In this document: positions 49,462-58,189 of the stretch, in pieces
Numbering within the stretch: position 1 is the first letter of the stretch
Layout of the letters: every line of letters begins with the position of its first letter
Source: an uncultured Solirubrobacterales bacterium
GTDB lineage: Bacteria > Actinomycetota > Thermoleophilia > Solirubrobacterales > 70-9
Length of the DNA stretch: 62,505 nucleotides
Assembly (NCBI GenBank): GCA_903939845.1
Contig: CAJAIJ010000029.1
Location: 1 to 62,505, forward strand
Direction: 5' to 3'
Program-made: the position numbers and the translations under genes
Notes under the pieces: model-generated
The model's database searches: none
Told to the model about the DNA's origin: nothing
The model's input: the letters and a program-made list of their open reading frames with translations, nothing else

Positions 49462-51687
49462 TTGGGATCCGCAGAGCGACATCTGGACGATTCACAACCG
49501 CCCGAGGAGGGGCTGGATGCGACAGAGTCGCTTCCTCCCAAGCTGTTGTTCGAGATCAGCGGGAGGGCAGGCGATGGCGAAGGGGCCGTCTTCACTCTCG
49601 AGGTGAAGGCTCCGGCCGAGGATGGTGCCTCTTTCGTTCCTGCTGAGGAGATCTGGGGCCTGGAAGGGGGGCTCGGCACACGGTTGCGAATCGACACCAC
49701 GATGGTCGTAGGTACCGCAGGAGCCGTCTGGTCCCCGCTCAGGAGGCTCCTCGAGCTCGACGTTCCAAGCGGAATCGAGCTCGACCAGGATGAGGTCGGC
49801 GAACTCCTGGATGGCGCTGCTACCAGGCTGTCGGAGTCGGGATTCGAAGTTCAGTGGATGGACGGTCTCGAGAACTGCCTCGTCTCGACGGTCGTGATCG
49901 GGGCGTCGGGCGTGATCCAGAGAAGCGTTGCCGATGTCTTCGACGGGTCCGATCCCCTCGCTTTTTCCTGGCGTATATCGATCGACGGGGATCCTCTGGC
50001 CGATGAAGAGCGACTCGCGGTGGCGTGGGCGGGAGCGCCGGTGATCGATCTGCGAGGTCGAAGGGTCCTCGTGGCTCCCTCCGTATCCCGCAAGGCCCGG
50101 ATCCCCGACCTGAAGGCCCTTACGGCAATAGACGCACTCAGCATTGCCCTGACCGGATCGACCAGAGTGGGTGACGAGCGAGTCGATGTCGTCGTCGAGG
50201 GCTGGCTGAAGAACCTGAGAGATGAACTCGCATCTCCAGTGCCCTTCGAGGCCGGTCCGGACTTCGATCCCGCCGGACTGGAAGGAGAACTGAGGGAATA
50301 CCAGCGGGAGGGCGTCGCCTGGCTCGACAGGATGACGGGCCTGGGTCTCGGCGGCTGTCTGGCCGACGACATGGGCCTCGGCAAGACCGTCATGTTGATC
50401 GCCCTTCACCTGAGGCGACTCGAGAAGGGGACCTCCAGAGGGAGAACCCTGGTGGTCTGCCCAACTTCGATCATTCCGAACTGGGAACGCGAGATCGAGC
50501 GGTTCGCCCCCGGTGAGAAGGTCGTCCGCTATCACGGACCCGATCGCGTCCTCGATGACGACCAGGCCGGATTCGTGATCACCAGCTATCAGACGATGCG
50601 CAAGGACGCAGATGTGCTTTCGGCCGAGACTTGGGGACTCATAGCTGCCGATGAGGCCCAGCACGTCAAAAACCACCGGTCCGCGTCTGCGAAGGCCTTG
50701 AGGGCTCTACCGGCACGGGGGCGCGTCGCTCTGACCGGCACCCCGATCGAAAACGAACTCTCGGAGCTCTGGTCGATTCTGGACTGGACGACGCCCGGTC
50801 TACTCGGCGGAATCACGGAGTTCAAGGGCCGATGGGTGGAATCCGTCGAGGCCGGGCGGGAGCCGGAACAGACCGCGAGACTGGCGCGTCTCGTCCGTCC
50901 ATTCGTCTTGAGGCGCAGAAAGATAGATCCAGGAATTGCGCCTGAGCTGCCAGCCAAGACCGTGACTGACCACCTGGTCTCACCGACCACCGAGCAGGCG
51001 GCCCTCTACCGGAAGCATATGGCCGAATCGATGGCCGAGATCCGAAACGCAGAGGGGATGGGGAGGAGGGGTCTCGTCCTGAACCTGTTGACATCCCTCA
51101 AACAGATCTGTAACCACCCGGCCCACTTCCTCGGTGAGAAGGATGGGGTCCTCGACGGCCGGTCCGGGAAACTCGAGCTCTTCGACGACCTGACCGAGAC
51201 TCTGGTCGGAGAGGGGGGGAGGGCCCTGGTCTTCACCCAGTACGTCGAGATGGGCCGCCTTCTGTCGAGACGCCTGCAGGAGAACGGAATCGAGTCTCGC
51301 TTCCTCCACGGTGGGACTCAGCTCAGCACTCGCCAGAAGATGGTGGACGCCTTCCAGGCCGAGGAGTTCCCGGTCTTCGTGCTGTCTCTCAAGGCCGGCG
51401 GCACCGGGCTCAACCTGACCGCGGCCGACCATGTGATTCATTACGACCGCTGGTGGAACCCGGCAACGGAGGATCAGGCGACCGATCGTGCTCACAGGAT
51501 CGGACAGGACAAGGCCGTCCAGGTCCATCGTCTGACCACGGAGGGAACTCTGGAGGAGAGAATTGCCGACCTCCACGAGACGAAGAGGGCGCTGGCCGAG
51601 GCCATCGTCGGCGGTGGAGAGGCCGCCCTGACCGAGCTGGCCAACGAGGATCTCCAGGAGCTGCTGGAGCTGAGGTTCCCCGGCTAA
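49462..51687 (+). CDS. SNF2-family helicase/ATPase
   Basis: A 741-aa SWI2/SNF2 ATPase. The N-terminal ~260 residues are a poorly conserved accessory region. Motif I is LADDMGLGKTVMLIAL, motif II DEAQHVKN, motif III ALTGTPIENEL, motif V LSLKAGGTGLNLTAADHV and motif VI TDRAHRIGQDK. Bacterial members remodel RNA polymerase or protein-DNA complexes; the target here is unknown. The TTG start is 12 nt after a TAGAAT -10 candidate (49444-49449). Confidence 0.88.
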   Translation: MGSAERHLDDSQPPEEGLDATESLPPKLLFEISGRAGDGEGAVFTLEVKAPAEDGASFVPAEEIWGLEGGLGTRLRIDTTMVVGTAGAVWSPLRRLLELDVPSGIELDQDEVGELLDGAATRLSESGFEVQWMDGLENCLVSTVVIGASGVIQRSVADVFDGSDPLAFSWRISIDGDPLADEERLAVAWAGAPVIDLRGRRVLVAPSVSRKARIPDLKALTAIDALSIALTGSTRVGDERVDVVVEGWLKNLRDELASPVPFEAGPDFDPAGLEGELREYQREGVAWLDRMTGLGLGGCLADDMGLGKTVMLIALHLRRLEKGTSRGRTLVVCPTSIIPNWEREIERFAPGEKVVRYHGPDRVLDDDQAGFVITSYQTMRKDADVLSAETWGLIAADEAQHVKNHRSASAKALRALPARGRVALTGTPIENELSELWSILDWTTPGLLGGITEFKGRWVESVEAGREPEQTARLARLVRPFVLRRRKIDPGIAPELPAKTVTDHLVSPTTEQAALYRKHMAESMAEIRNAEGMGRRGLVLNLLTSLKQICNHPAHFLGEKDGVLDGRSGKLELFDDLTETLVGEGGRALVFTQYVEMGRLLSRRLQENGIESRFLHGGTQLSTRQKMVDAFQAEEFPVFVLSLKAGGTGLNLTAADHVIHYDRWWNPATEDQATDRAHRIGQDKAVQVHRLTTEGTLEERIADLHETKRALAEAIVGGGEAALTELANEDLQELLELRFPG

Positions 51688-51717
51688 GGATCCCTTCTCA
51701 ACCTGATCTGATTCCAT

Positions 51718-51749
51718 GCAAAGAAAGAGCCCCGAACCTTGCGGCTCGG
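51718..51749 (-). terminator. Intrinsic terminator of the lipase gene
   Basis: On the minus strand CCGAGCC-GCAA-GGTTCGG (51732-51749) forms a 7-bp stem with a GNRA loop, followed by a T-rich run (CTCTTTCTTTGC). It lies 35 nt after the lipase stop. The convergent helicase gene ends at 51687. Confidence 0.65.
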
Positions 51750-51783
51750 AGCTCGATCCTCAATACCTGTGTTCTCGCTGCTG

Positions 51784-53202
51784 TCAGGTGGGGAAGTACC
51801 AGTCCAACAGAGCAAGATCGACCTCGGCCTCTGCGTCGAGCAGAATGCTCGAGTGGGTCGAGGGGCTGTCGATCTCGACCTCTGGATCGACCCCGACACA
51901 GGGATCGGCTCCGGAGACGACGCACTGACCGTAGGTGGTGTACTGGATCAGGCCCGGGTTGAGGTTGCTGAGCCTGGTGACCAGAGTGTCGGTCAGGCCG
52001 GGCTGGACCGTTGTGTCCTGCCTGCCCTGGACGATCAGGACTGGACGGTTGGTCTCGACCAGGGGATCCATCTCGGCCAGCACGTTCGAGAAGGCCTCGC
52101 CGGCGGGCTGGAAGAGAATCCCGGGCCGGAGGAGCTCAGCGGGTCCGGTTCCGGTCGCGGCAAACTCCTCGCCGAGCTCGCCCAGACACAACGTCTCTGT
52201 CTTCGAGTAGTGCTGATAGGCCTCCTCGGTAAGGATCGCGGCCGGGTCGATCGACGGGTCCTTGACGGCGGCACCACGGAGGATGGTGGTCGCTAGCGCC
52301 GAGATTCCGTAGGCGTCGGCTGGCAATGCTCCGATACCGGCTGCCTGAAGCTGGAAGTCGGCCGGCGGAGCGTAGGGAACCGTTCCCAGGTGGTTGAACT
52401 CGGCCGCCCACTTCGGAGCCTCCTGGGCCGCGAAGAGCGCTGCGTGAGCTCCCTGGGAATGGCCCGTGATGACGACCTCTCTCGAGAGCTTCGAGTTGGC
52501 AGTGCGGGCAGCCCTGACGATGTCGAGGACCCCACGGGCTTCCGAGATGCCGATCAGGTAGGGATGAACACCCGGGGTCCCGAGACCTTCGTAGTCGGTC
52601 TTGAGTACGGCATAGCCCTGATCGAGCCATCCCTCGATCAGTTCGGTCGACTCGCTGCCGTAGTAGTCGGCGGAGCCGATCAACCGGGAGGGCGCGCACT
52701 GATCTGCAATCCCTGTGGTGCCGTGGGCCCATGAAATGACGGGCCAACCACCGGCGGGCGGAGTGCCTTCTGGCACGCTGAAGGTGCCCGAGACTGCAAT
52801 CGGACGGTTACCGGGGAACGACCTGGAGGAGTAGAGGACGAAGTCGGTCCGGCCTGCACCGGCGACCGTGGTCGTCTTCTTGTTCCAGATCAAAGTGCCG
52901 TTTCGGGCCGGGATCGCCGCGGCCTTGAGGCCGTATCCGTAAAGACCCCTTGTCGTCGACATCATCTTTCGCGTCTTCGCAGTCGCCTTTGCCTTCGCCG
53001 TCCTCAGGCAGGTGCTCTTGGCCTTGCCCTTCTTGGACTTGCACTTCTTCTTCTCGAGCGAGGTGTTGTAGGCAACCATGGAGCCCTTGATCGGCTCGGC
53101 GGCGGATGCGTTCTGGGTCGCCAGGAGGCCGACTGAGAGCAGGGCAGCGGCAACGATCGACGCCATGACCAGGCGTAGGCTGAAAACGGCAGATGAAGTC
53201 AA
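51784..53202 (-). CDS. Secreted lipase, LIP family
   Basis: A 472-aa exported alpha/beta hydrolase. The signal peptide is at about residues 1-36 (hydrophobic VMASIVAAALLSVGLLA, cleavage near NASAAEP), followed by a Lys-rich, Cys-pair segment. The nucleophile is in VITGHSQGAHAALF, the Asp in IVQGRQDTTVQP and the His near the end in PSTHSSIL. It resembles Candida-type secretory lipases. The TTG at 53202, 7 nt after AAGGAG, was chosen over a longer ORF whose extra residues are not signal-like. Confidence 0.85.
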   Translation of the reverse strand: MTSSAVFSLRLVMASIVAAALLSVGLLATQNASAAEPIKGSMVAYNTSLEKKKCKSKKGKAKSTCLRTAKAKATAKTRKMMSTTRGLYGYGLKAAAIPARNGTLIWNKKTTTVAGAGRTDFVLYSSRSFPGNRPIAVSGTFSVPEGTPPAGGWPVISWAHGTTGIADQCAPSRLIGSADYYGSESTELIEGWLDQGYAVLKTDYEGLGTPGVHPYLIGISEARGVLDIVRAARTANSKLSREVVITGHSQGAHAALFAAQEAPKWAAEFNHLGTVPYAPPADFQLQAAGIGALPADAYGISALATTILRGAAVKDPSIDPAAILTEEAYQHYSKTETLCLGELGEEFAATGTGPAELLRPGILFQPAGEAFSNVLAEMDPLVETNRPVLIVQGRQDTTVQPGLTDTLVTRLSNLNPGLIQYTTYGQCVVSGADPCVGVDPEVEIDSPSTHSSILLDAEAEVDLALLDWYFPT

Positions 53203-53255
53203 CTTCGTCTCCTTCCGGGGATGGATCCGGCAGGGGTGCCTAACCGGACTTCGCG

Positions 53256-53261
53256 AGTATA
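53256..53261 (-). promoter_or_regulatory. -10 element for the lipase gene
   Basis: TATACT on the minus strand lies 53 nt before the TTG start, leaving a leader with a good AAGGAG site. No strong -35. The rest of the gap up to 53397 holds only a direct repeat of GCCGGGCGG. Confidence 0.45.
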
Positions 53262-53396
53262 AACCCACCAAACCCGTTCCAGTTGCTGTTTCGTGACATC
53301 GAATGTCGGCCGGGCGGTGACCGAGACAGCCGCCGGGCGGGGTTTAGATGTTATGTCAACCCTTGGCTTCCACGCCTGGGTCGACGGTTCAGAGCC

Positions 53397-53828
53397 TTAG
53401 CCCTTCGACAGGGAAATAAGTGCCTCCATGGCCATATCGGCCCGTTCGGCCGGGACCAGGATGTGGTCGTGTCTCAATCCAGCGATCGCGTTGCAGCTGA
53501 TTCCGAGGGATGCGAGGCGCCCACTGACGGCAGCGGTGAGACCGACGGCATCCAGAGGCGAATGGACCTTCAGGACGATCCAGGAGGCGATGAAGTCGTA
53601 TTCGAGGCCCAGACGATCCGCCAGCTCCCTGCGCAGGAGGACGCTGAGGCCCTCTGGCTCGATTATCGACGCAAGGATGTCGCCGCGGTCCAGATCTCGA
53701 GCAGCCGGGGCGGCACCGTCGACGAAGACGAAGCTACCGGGCAGGAGTTCGGGCTCCAATTCGCGGAGAAGGCGCTCGAGTTCACTGTTTGTGGGGAAAT
53801 TGCTCTCCACCCGGCCATTATCGGACAT
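53397..53828 (-). CDS. ACT-domain protein (DUF2241-like)
   Basis: A 143-aa cytosolic protein. LLPGSFVFVDGAA and IEPEGLSVLLRRELADRLG form the N-terminal half, and SPLDAVGLTAAVSGRLASLG with ISCNAIAGLRHDHILVP form an ACT-like half, as in the paired ACT_3/ACT_7 family. Such proteins probably sense an amino acid. The ATG at 53828 has GGAG just upstream; the upstream in-frame extension is not protein-like. The gap from 53829 to 53989 shows no gene. Confidence 0.8.
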   Translation of the reverse strand: MSDNGRVESNFPTNSELERLLRELEPELLPGSFVFVDGAAPAARDLDRGDILASIIEPEGLSVLLRRELADRLGLEYDFIASWIVLKVHSPLDAVGLTAAVSGRLASLGISCNAIAGLRHDHILVPAERADMAMEALISLSKG

Positions 53829-53989
53829 CTCGCTCCAGACTGGCCCTCGAGGTCTGAGAGCGGCTTCCCAAGCCGATCTAGCCCCTATTGCGCGATAATG
53901 TTCGTTATGTAAACCAACCAGTGGATGGCCAATAGCCGCAGGGCTCCGGGTCCATGCCGATAGATCCCTGGACCTCCCTCTCCTGCCGT

Positions 53990-55414
53990 TCAGCCTGTCG
54001 GGCGGGGAATCGCAACCATCGGCAGACCGTTCTTCGGTCTCAGGGTGACGCTCGCGTCTTCTTCGATCGGGACGCCCGGGATCAGGTCGAATCGATATCT
54101 GCGGGAAATCATCGCCATCAACAGCACGGCCTCGATCATCGCGAAGGTCGAACCGACGCAGATCCTCCTGCCGGCGCCGAATGGCATGTAGGCCTGAGTC
54201 GGGCGGCCAGCCCGGTTTTCCGGAAGGAACCGCTCCGGGGCGAATCCCTCCGGGTTGTCCCACACCCTCGGATCCTTCTGGATCATTCTGATCAGGACCA
54301 TCACGCTCGATCCAGCAGGAATGCGGTAACCCCCTATCTCGTCATCCTCACGGGCCTTCCGGCCGACCATGAAGACCGGCGGCGTCAGGCGCATAGACTC
54401 CTCGATGACCGCTCTGGTCCACGGGAGCCGATCGGCGTCCTCCATCCCGGGAGTGCGATCGCCAATGACCTCGTCGATCTCGGCGAACATCCGGTCTCTT
54501 GCGTCCGGATTGAGCGAAAGCCATCGAAATGTCCAGGAAAGGGCATTCGACGTCGTCTCATGGCCGGCCAGCATGAATGTCATCAGTTCGGCTGCGACCT
54601 GTGACCGGGACATCCCCTCCCCCGTCTCCGGGTCGGTGACCGAGAGCATCAGGCCGACCAGGTCGTCTCCCTTCTCATCCCGGGACTCTCGTTCTGCCAG
54701 GACCTCGTCGATCACTTCGTCGAGGGCACCGACGGCTCTGCGGAACCCGACGTTTTCGGGATTGAGACCGAATGACTTGCGCAGATCCATTCCCGGAAGA
54801 TTGGCGAGGATGAATGTCGGGAGTCGCCTCGCCATCTTCACCCCGAGGGTGAGGACCGAGTTCATCGCAGGCCCGACCTTCCGGGCCGTATCTCCCGAAA
54901 GATCGGCTCCAAAAAGGGCGCGGCCGACCACGTCGAGGGTGAGCTCCATCATGGCGCGGTTCACATCGACCACGTCCCCTTCGCCCAGGCCGGAAAGGGG
55001 GCCCTCTTCGAGTGCGTCGGATGTAGCCCGCGTCATGTATCCAGTGAAGTCACCCAAATGCCTCTTGGCAAACATCGGCTGGACGAGGGTCCTCTGCCTG
55101 CGCCAAAGCTCACCTTCGCTGGTAAGGAGGCCGTTCCCTAGAACGATTCTGAGCAGTTCGTACTCCATGCCCTTCTCGTAGTTGTCCTGATTGGTGACGA
55201 GGACCTGGCGAGCCATCTCGTGTTCTGCGACCACTACCAGTGTCCGGCCTCTCGAATAGGTCGAAGCGACGGGTCCATATTCGGCGCACATACGGGTCAC
55301 GGGTCCGAGGAAGTCCCTGGTCGTACTGATGACGAACCGGGCCGCGTCCAGGCCCCTCGGGCCGGGCGGGATGTTCTCCTCCCCCCCGTTGATGAACGGC
55401 AGCTTCGGGATCAA
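53990..55414 (-). CDS. Cytochrome P450
   Basis: A 474-aa heme monooxygenase. The I-helix is MLAGHETTSNALSW, the K-helix ExxR is EESMRLTPP, and the heme loop is PFGAGRRICVGSTFAMIE with the proximal Cys. The overall style is that of long-chain or CYP4/CYP102-like hydroxylases. No ferredoxin gene is adjacent. The TTG start overlaps the TetR stop (TTGA), so the two form an operon. The substrate may be a ligand of the regulator. Confidence 0.93.
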   Translation of the reverse strand: MIPKLPFINGGEENIPPGPRGLDAARFVISTTRDFLGPVTRMCAEYGPVASTYSRGRTLVVVAEHEMARQVLVTNQDNYEKGMEYELLRIVLGNGLLTSEGELWRRQRTLVQPMFAKRHLGDFTGYMTRATSDALEEGPLSGLGEGDVVDVNRAMMELTLDVVGRALFGADLSGDTARKVGPAMNSVLTLGVKMARRLPTFILANLPGMDLRKSFGLNPENVGFRRAVGALDEVIDEVLAERESRDEKGDDLVGLMLSVTDPETGEGMSRSQVAAELMTFMLAGHETTSNALSWTFRWLSLNPDARDRMFAEIDEVIGDRTPGMEDADRLPWTRAVIEESMRLTPPVFMVGRKAREDDEIGGYRIPAGSSVMVLIRMIQKDPRVWDNPEGFAPERFLPENRAGRPTQAYMPFGAGRRICVGSTFAMIEAVLLMAMISRRYRFDLIPGVPIEEDASVTLRPKNGLPMVAIPRPTG

Positions 55415-56034
55415 TTCGGGACCTCGAGACGGCGGACTGCATCGACAAGCTGCCCCCTTACCGAGGACCAGATCGGCTCCAGATCGCGATCGGGATCGAT
55501 ACTGAGGAGTCCAGCGCCCCTCAGCGAAGCCATCGTCAACTCCAGCAGATCTTCGAAACCCTTCAGGCCAGCCAGCTCGGGAAGCATCTCGGTCGCCCCG
55601 TCCTCGAGGGCCCTGTCGAGTTCGCGGTCGAGACCCCTGAGTGCAGTTCTCAGTTCCAGGTCGGTTCGGGCGGCCAGCCTGAGCTCCAGGCCGGCGGCGA
55701 AGCTCGGCCCGCTGAACACGGCCAGCAGGCGGTCGACGATGGCCACGAATCTCTCGATCGGATCACCAACTGCCGGCGTCGCATCGATGAATTCTCGCGA
55801 GAGCCTCTGGACGAGTAGCGACATCGCCGAGACACAGAGATCGGAACGGGAGCGGAAATGGTGTTGGACCGCGCCCTGCGAGACGCCGGCCCTACTGGCC
55901 ACAAGGCGGGTCGATGTGCCGGCGTAGCCCCGCTCGACGAGGAGATCGATCGTGGCATCGAGAACTCGAAAGCGGGTGTCTGCTGACCTGACCCTCACGG
56001 CCGGGACCTCTTCGGCATCGAGCGGCGTCGACAT
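55411..56034 (-). CDS. TetR family regulator of the P450 operon
   Basis: A 207-aa repressor. The N-terminal HTH is VLDATIDLLVERGYAGTSTRLVASRAGVSQGAVQHHFRS-like (about residues 25-65), with a helical ligand domain behind. It precedes the P450 gene in the same operon. A perfect-arm inverted repeat lies just upstream of its own promoter, implying autoregulation and control of the P450, perhaps also of the divergent gene at 56075. ATG 6 nt after TAACCT. Confidence 0.93.
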   Translation of the reverse strand: MSTPLDAEEVPAVRVRSADTRFRVLDATIDLLVERGYAGTSTRLVASRAGVSQGAVQHHFRSRSDLCVSAMSLLVQRLSREFIDATPAVGDPIERFVAIVDRLLAVFSGPSFAAGLELRLAARTDLELRTALRGLDRELDRALEDGATEMLPELAGLKGFEDLLELTMASLRGAGLLSIDPDRDLEPIWSSVRGQLVDAVRRLEVPN

Positions 56035-56040
56035 CGGGCG

Positions 56041-56046
56041 AGGTTA
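56041..56046 (-). promoter_or_regulatory. -10 element, leaderless start of the TetR gene
   Basis: On the minus strand TAACCT ends 6 nt before the TetR ATG, with no Shine-Dalgarno. The adjacent inverted repeat occupies the -10/-35 spacer. Confidence 0.55.
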
Positions 56047-56047
56047 A

Positions 56048-56063
56048 CAAGTCAGGTGACTTG
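56048..56063. promoter_or_regulatory. TetR operator, inverted repeat
   Basis: CAAGTCA-GG-TGACTTG has perfect 7-base arms. It lies between the divergent TetR gene (start 56034) and the holin-phosphodiesterase gene (start 56075) and next to the TetR -10, the typical place for an autoregulatory TetR site. Confidence 0.75.
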
Positions 56064-56074
56064 GAAGCCTGCCC

Positions 56075-58189
56075 GTGCGTTCGTCGGCCCGGTTTGCCAG
56101 AGTGGTCAGGTTGGAACACTCTCTGCCAGATACCGAGATCGATAGCGGTTTCCGATCGCTTGCCCGTCATGCAATCGCCGTGGTGCTGGTCGAAACCGTG
56201 GCGCTCTTCCTCCTCGCCTGGATCCTGCCGGGCTTTCGAGTCGACGGAGTCTGGGCCGGAATCCTCACGGCCATCGTGATTGGCTTCCTCAACTCGCTGG
56301 TCTGGCCGCTCATCTCGAGGTTTGCCCTCAAGCTCACCGTCGCCACCCTCGGGATCGCCGGGCTGTTCCTGAACGCCCTGATCGTCGCAGGAGTGATGCT
56401 GGCCATGCCATGGCTCCAGATCGACGGGCCCTTCGAGGCCATCCTGATCACGATTCTCCTCACCATCGTCACCTCTATCGCCGGGGCAGCGCTGGCCTTC
56501 GATGACGACAGCCTCTGGTATCTCGAAACCGTCCGAAGGATTCAGCGCCGCAGGGGCACCGCCGAGGAGAGCGCTGAGCCCGGAACGATCTTCTTCGAGA
56601 TCGATGGCCTGGCACACGAGGTGCTGATGCGTGCTCTTACCAACGGAAATGCGCCGACCCTCTCGAAATGGGTCCGAGCCGCCAACTACCGCCTCGAGCC
56701 CTGGGAGACGGATTGGTCCTCCCAGACGGGGGCCTGTCAGGCCGGAATCCTCCATGGCAACAACGGCAACATGCCTGCATTCCGTTGGTGGGACAAGTCG
56801 GCCGGGAAGGCCATGGTCACGAACCACCCCAAAGACGCCGCCGAGATCGAGAGGAGGCAGTCCGACGGCAACGGCCTTCTGGCCGGGGACGGTGCCAGCC
56901 GGGCGAACATCCTCTCCGGTGACGCACCACACTGCCAGCTGACCATGAGCACGGTTCTCGAGCCGCGAGGAGATTCCCTCGGAAGCGATTACGCCGCCTA
57001 CTTCGCCAGACCATTCGCGGTCGTGAAGACGGCGACCGGGACCGTTGCGGAGATCTTCTCGGAGCGGATCTCTGCGATCCGGGCAAGGCGTGCCGGCGTC
57101 GATCCGGCCGTGAAGAGAAGTGCCGTATACGCGGTCATGAGGGCCTGGGCAACCGTCATTCAGCTCGACCTTCAGGTTGCGGTCGTCACTGCCGACATCC
57201 TCGCGGGCCGGAAGGCCGTCTACACCACCTTCCTCGCCTACGACGAGGTTGCCCATCACTCAGGTATCGAGCGCCCCGAGACCCTGAGCGCTTTGAGAAA
57301 GGTCGACAATGCGATCGGCAGGATCGTCAAGGCGGCCAGTCTCGCGCCTCGGCCTTATCGCTTCATCGTCCTCTCGGACCACGGCCAGTCCCAGGGCAAG
57401 ACATTCCTCGACCGCTACGGCATCAGCCTCGAAGAGCTCGTAGCCGAACTCGCTTCGGGCGCCGATGTCTCGGCACCCGAAGTCGATGACGAGACCCGGG
57501 GCTACCTCAAGGCGTCATTGAAGGAGGCTTCCGAGGACGACTCGCTCACGGCCCGCACCATCCGGGCTACCGCCGGCGAAAAGATCGACTCCACCTGGGA
57601 GGAGGCTCCCGATCAGAAGGACCCCGGTGAGATCTCGGTCATGGCATCCGGAAATCTCGGCCTGATCAGCTTTACCGATCACCAGGGCCGGGCGTCTCGC
57701 GAATGGATCGAAGAACATCACCCGGGACTGATCCACGGTCTCGTCGACCACGATGGAATCGGTTTCATACTCGTCAGGTCGGCCGACTTCGGCCCCCAGG
57801 TAATCGGTTCTGATGGAGTTCATAACCTCGAGACCGGAACCGTCACCGGTGTCGACCCCCTGGCTCCCTTCGGGGAGAACGCGGCTGCGCATGTCTTGAG
57901 GACCGACGGCTTCGACAACTGCCCCGACATAGTCCTCAACAGCACCTATTGGCCGGAGCTGAACGAAGTGGCAGCCTTCGAGGAGCTGGTCGGCTCCCAT
58001 GGGGGGATGGGTGGTCCCCAGTCCCATCCATTCGTCCTCCACCCCCCGGAACTCCAGTGGCCCGAAGGGCCGGTCGTCGGCGCCGAGCAGGTCCACTGGG
58101 TCCTCAAGGGGTGGATGGGCTCCGACCTTCAGGAGACAGAGAGTTTCGAGCCGGGCTCGAGCACCCGGACTTCGGTGTCCGGGGCATAG
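56075..58189 (+). CDS. Holin-4_2 membrane domain fused to alkaline-phosphatase-superfamily phosphodiesterase
   Basis: A 704-aa protein. Residues about 30-150 hold four hydrophobic helices of the phage_holin_4_2/YvlD type (LLAWILPGFRVDGVWAGIL, VIGFLNSLVWPLI). From about 165 a nucleotide pyrophosphatase/phosphodiesterase-like domain follows: FFEIDGLAHEVL, SSQTGACQAGIL around a likely Thr/Ser nucleophile, YDEVAHHSG and VLSDHGQSQG as metal ligands. There is no sulfatase C/S-x-P-x-R motif. The GTG start is uncertain. Divergent from TetR; the 3' end overlaps the convergent MBL gene by 61 bases. Confidence 0.82.
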   Translation: MRSSARFARVVRLEHSLPDTEIDSGFRSLARHAIAVVLVETVALFLLAWILPGFRVDGVWAGILTAIVIGFLNSLVWPLISRFALKLTVATLGIAGLFLNALIVAGVMLAMPWLQIDGPFEAILITILLTIVTSIAGAALAFDDDSLWYLETVRRIQRRRGTAEESAEPGTIFFEIDGLAHEVLMRALTNGNAPTLSKWVRAANYRLEPWETDWSSQTGACQAGILHGNNGNMPAFRWWDKSAGKAMVTNHPKDAAEIERRQSDGNGLLAGDGASRANILSGDAPHCQLTMSTVLEPRGDSLGSDYAAYFARPFAVVKTATGTVAEIFSERISAIRARRAGVDPAVKRSAVYAVMRAWATVIQLDLQVAVVTADILAGRKAVYTTFLAYDEVAHHSGIERPETLSALRKVDNAIGRIVKAASLAPRPYRFIVLSDHGQSQGKTFLDRYGISLEELVAELASGADVSAPEVDDETRGYLKASLKEASEDDSLTARTIRATAGEKIDSTWEEAPDQKDPGEISVMASGNLGLISFTDHQGRASREWIEEHHPGLIHGLVDHDGIGFILVRSADFGPQVIGSDGVHNLETGTVTGVDPLAPFGENAAAHVLRTDGFDNCPDIVLNSTYWPELNEVAAFEELVGSHGGMGGPQSHPFVLHPPELQWPEGPVVGAEQVHWVLKGWMGSDLQETESFEPGSSTRTSVSGA

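Noticed and set aside
49492-50676. Long minus-strand reading frame opposite the SNF2 gene
   Set aside because: The plus strand carries the helicase motifs; the minus frame shows no family signature.
53829-54263. Longer version of the ACT protein extending toward the P450 gene
   Set aside because: The extension is Arg-rich and overlaps the P450 coding sequence; the ATG at 53828 has a Shine-Dalgarno.
55892-57259. 455-codon minus-strand reading frame opposite the holin-phosphodiesterase gene
   Set aside because: Low-complexity Gly/Asp/Glu/Arg composition with no motifs, lying antisense to a clear fusion protein and overlapping TetR.
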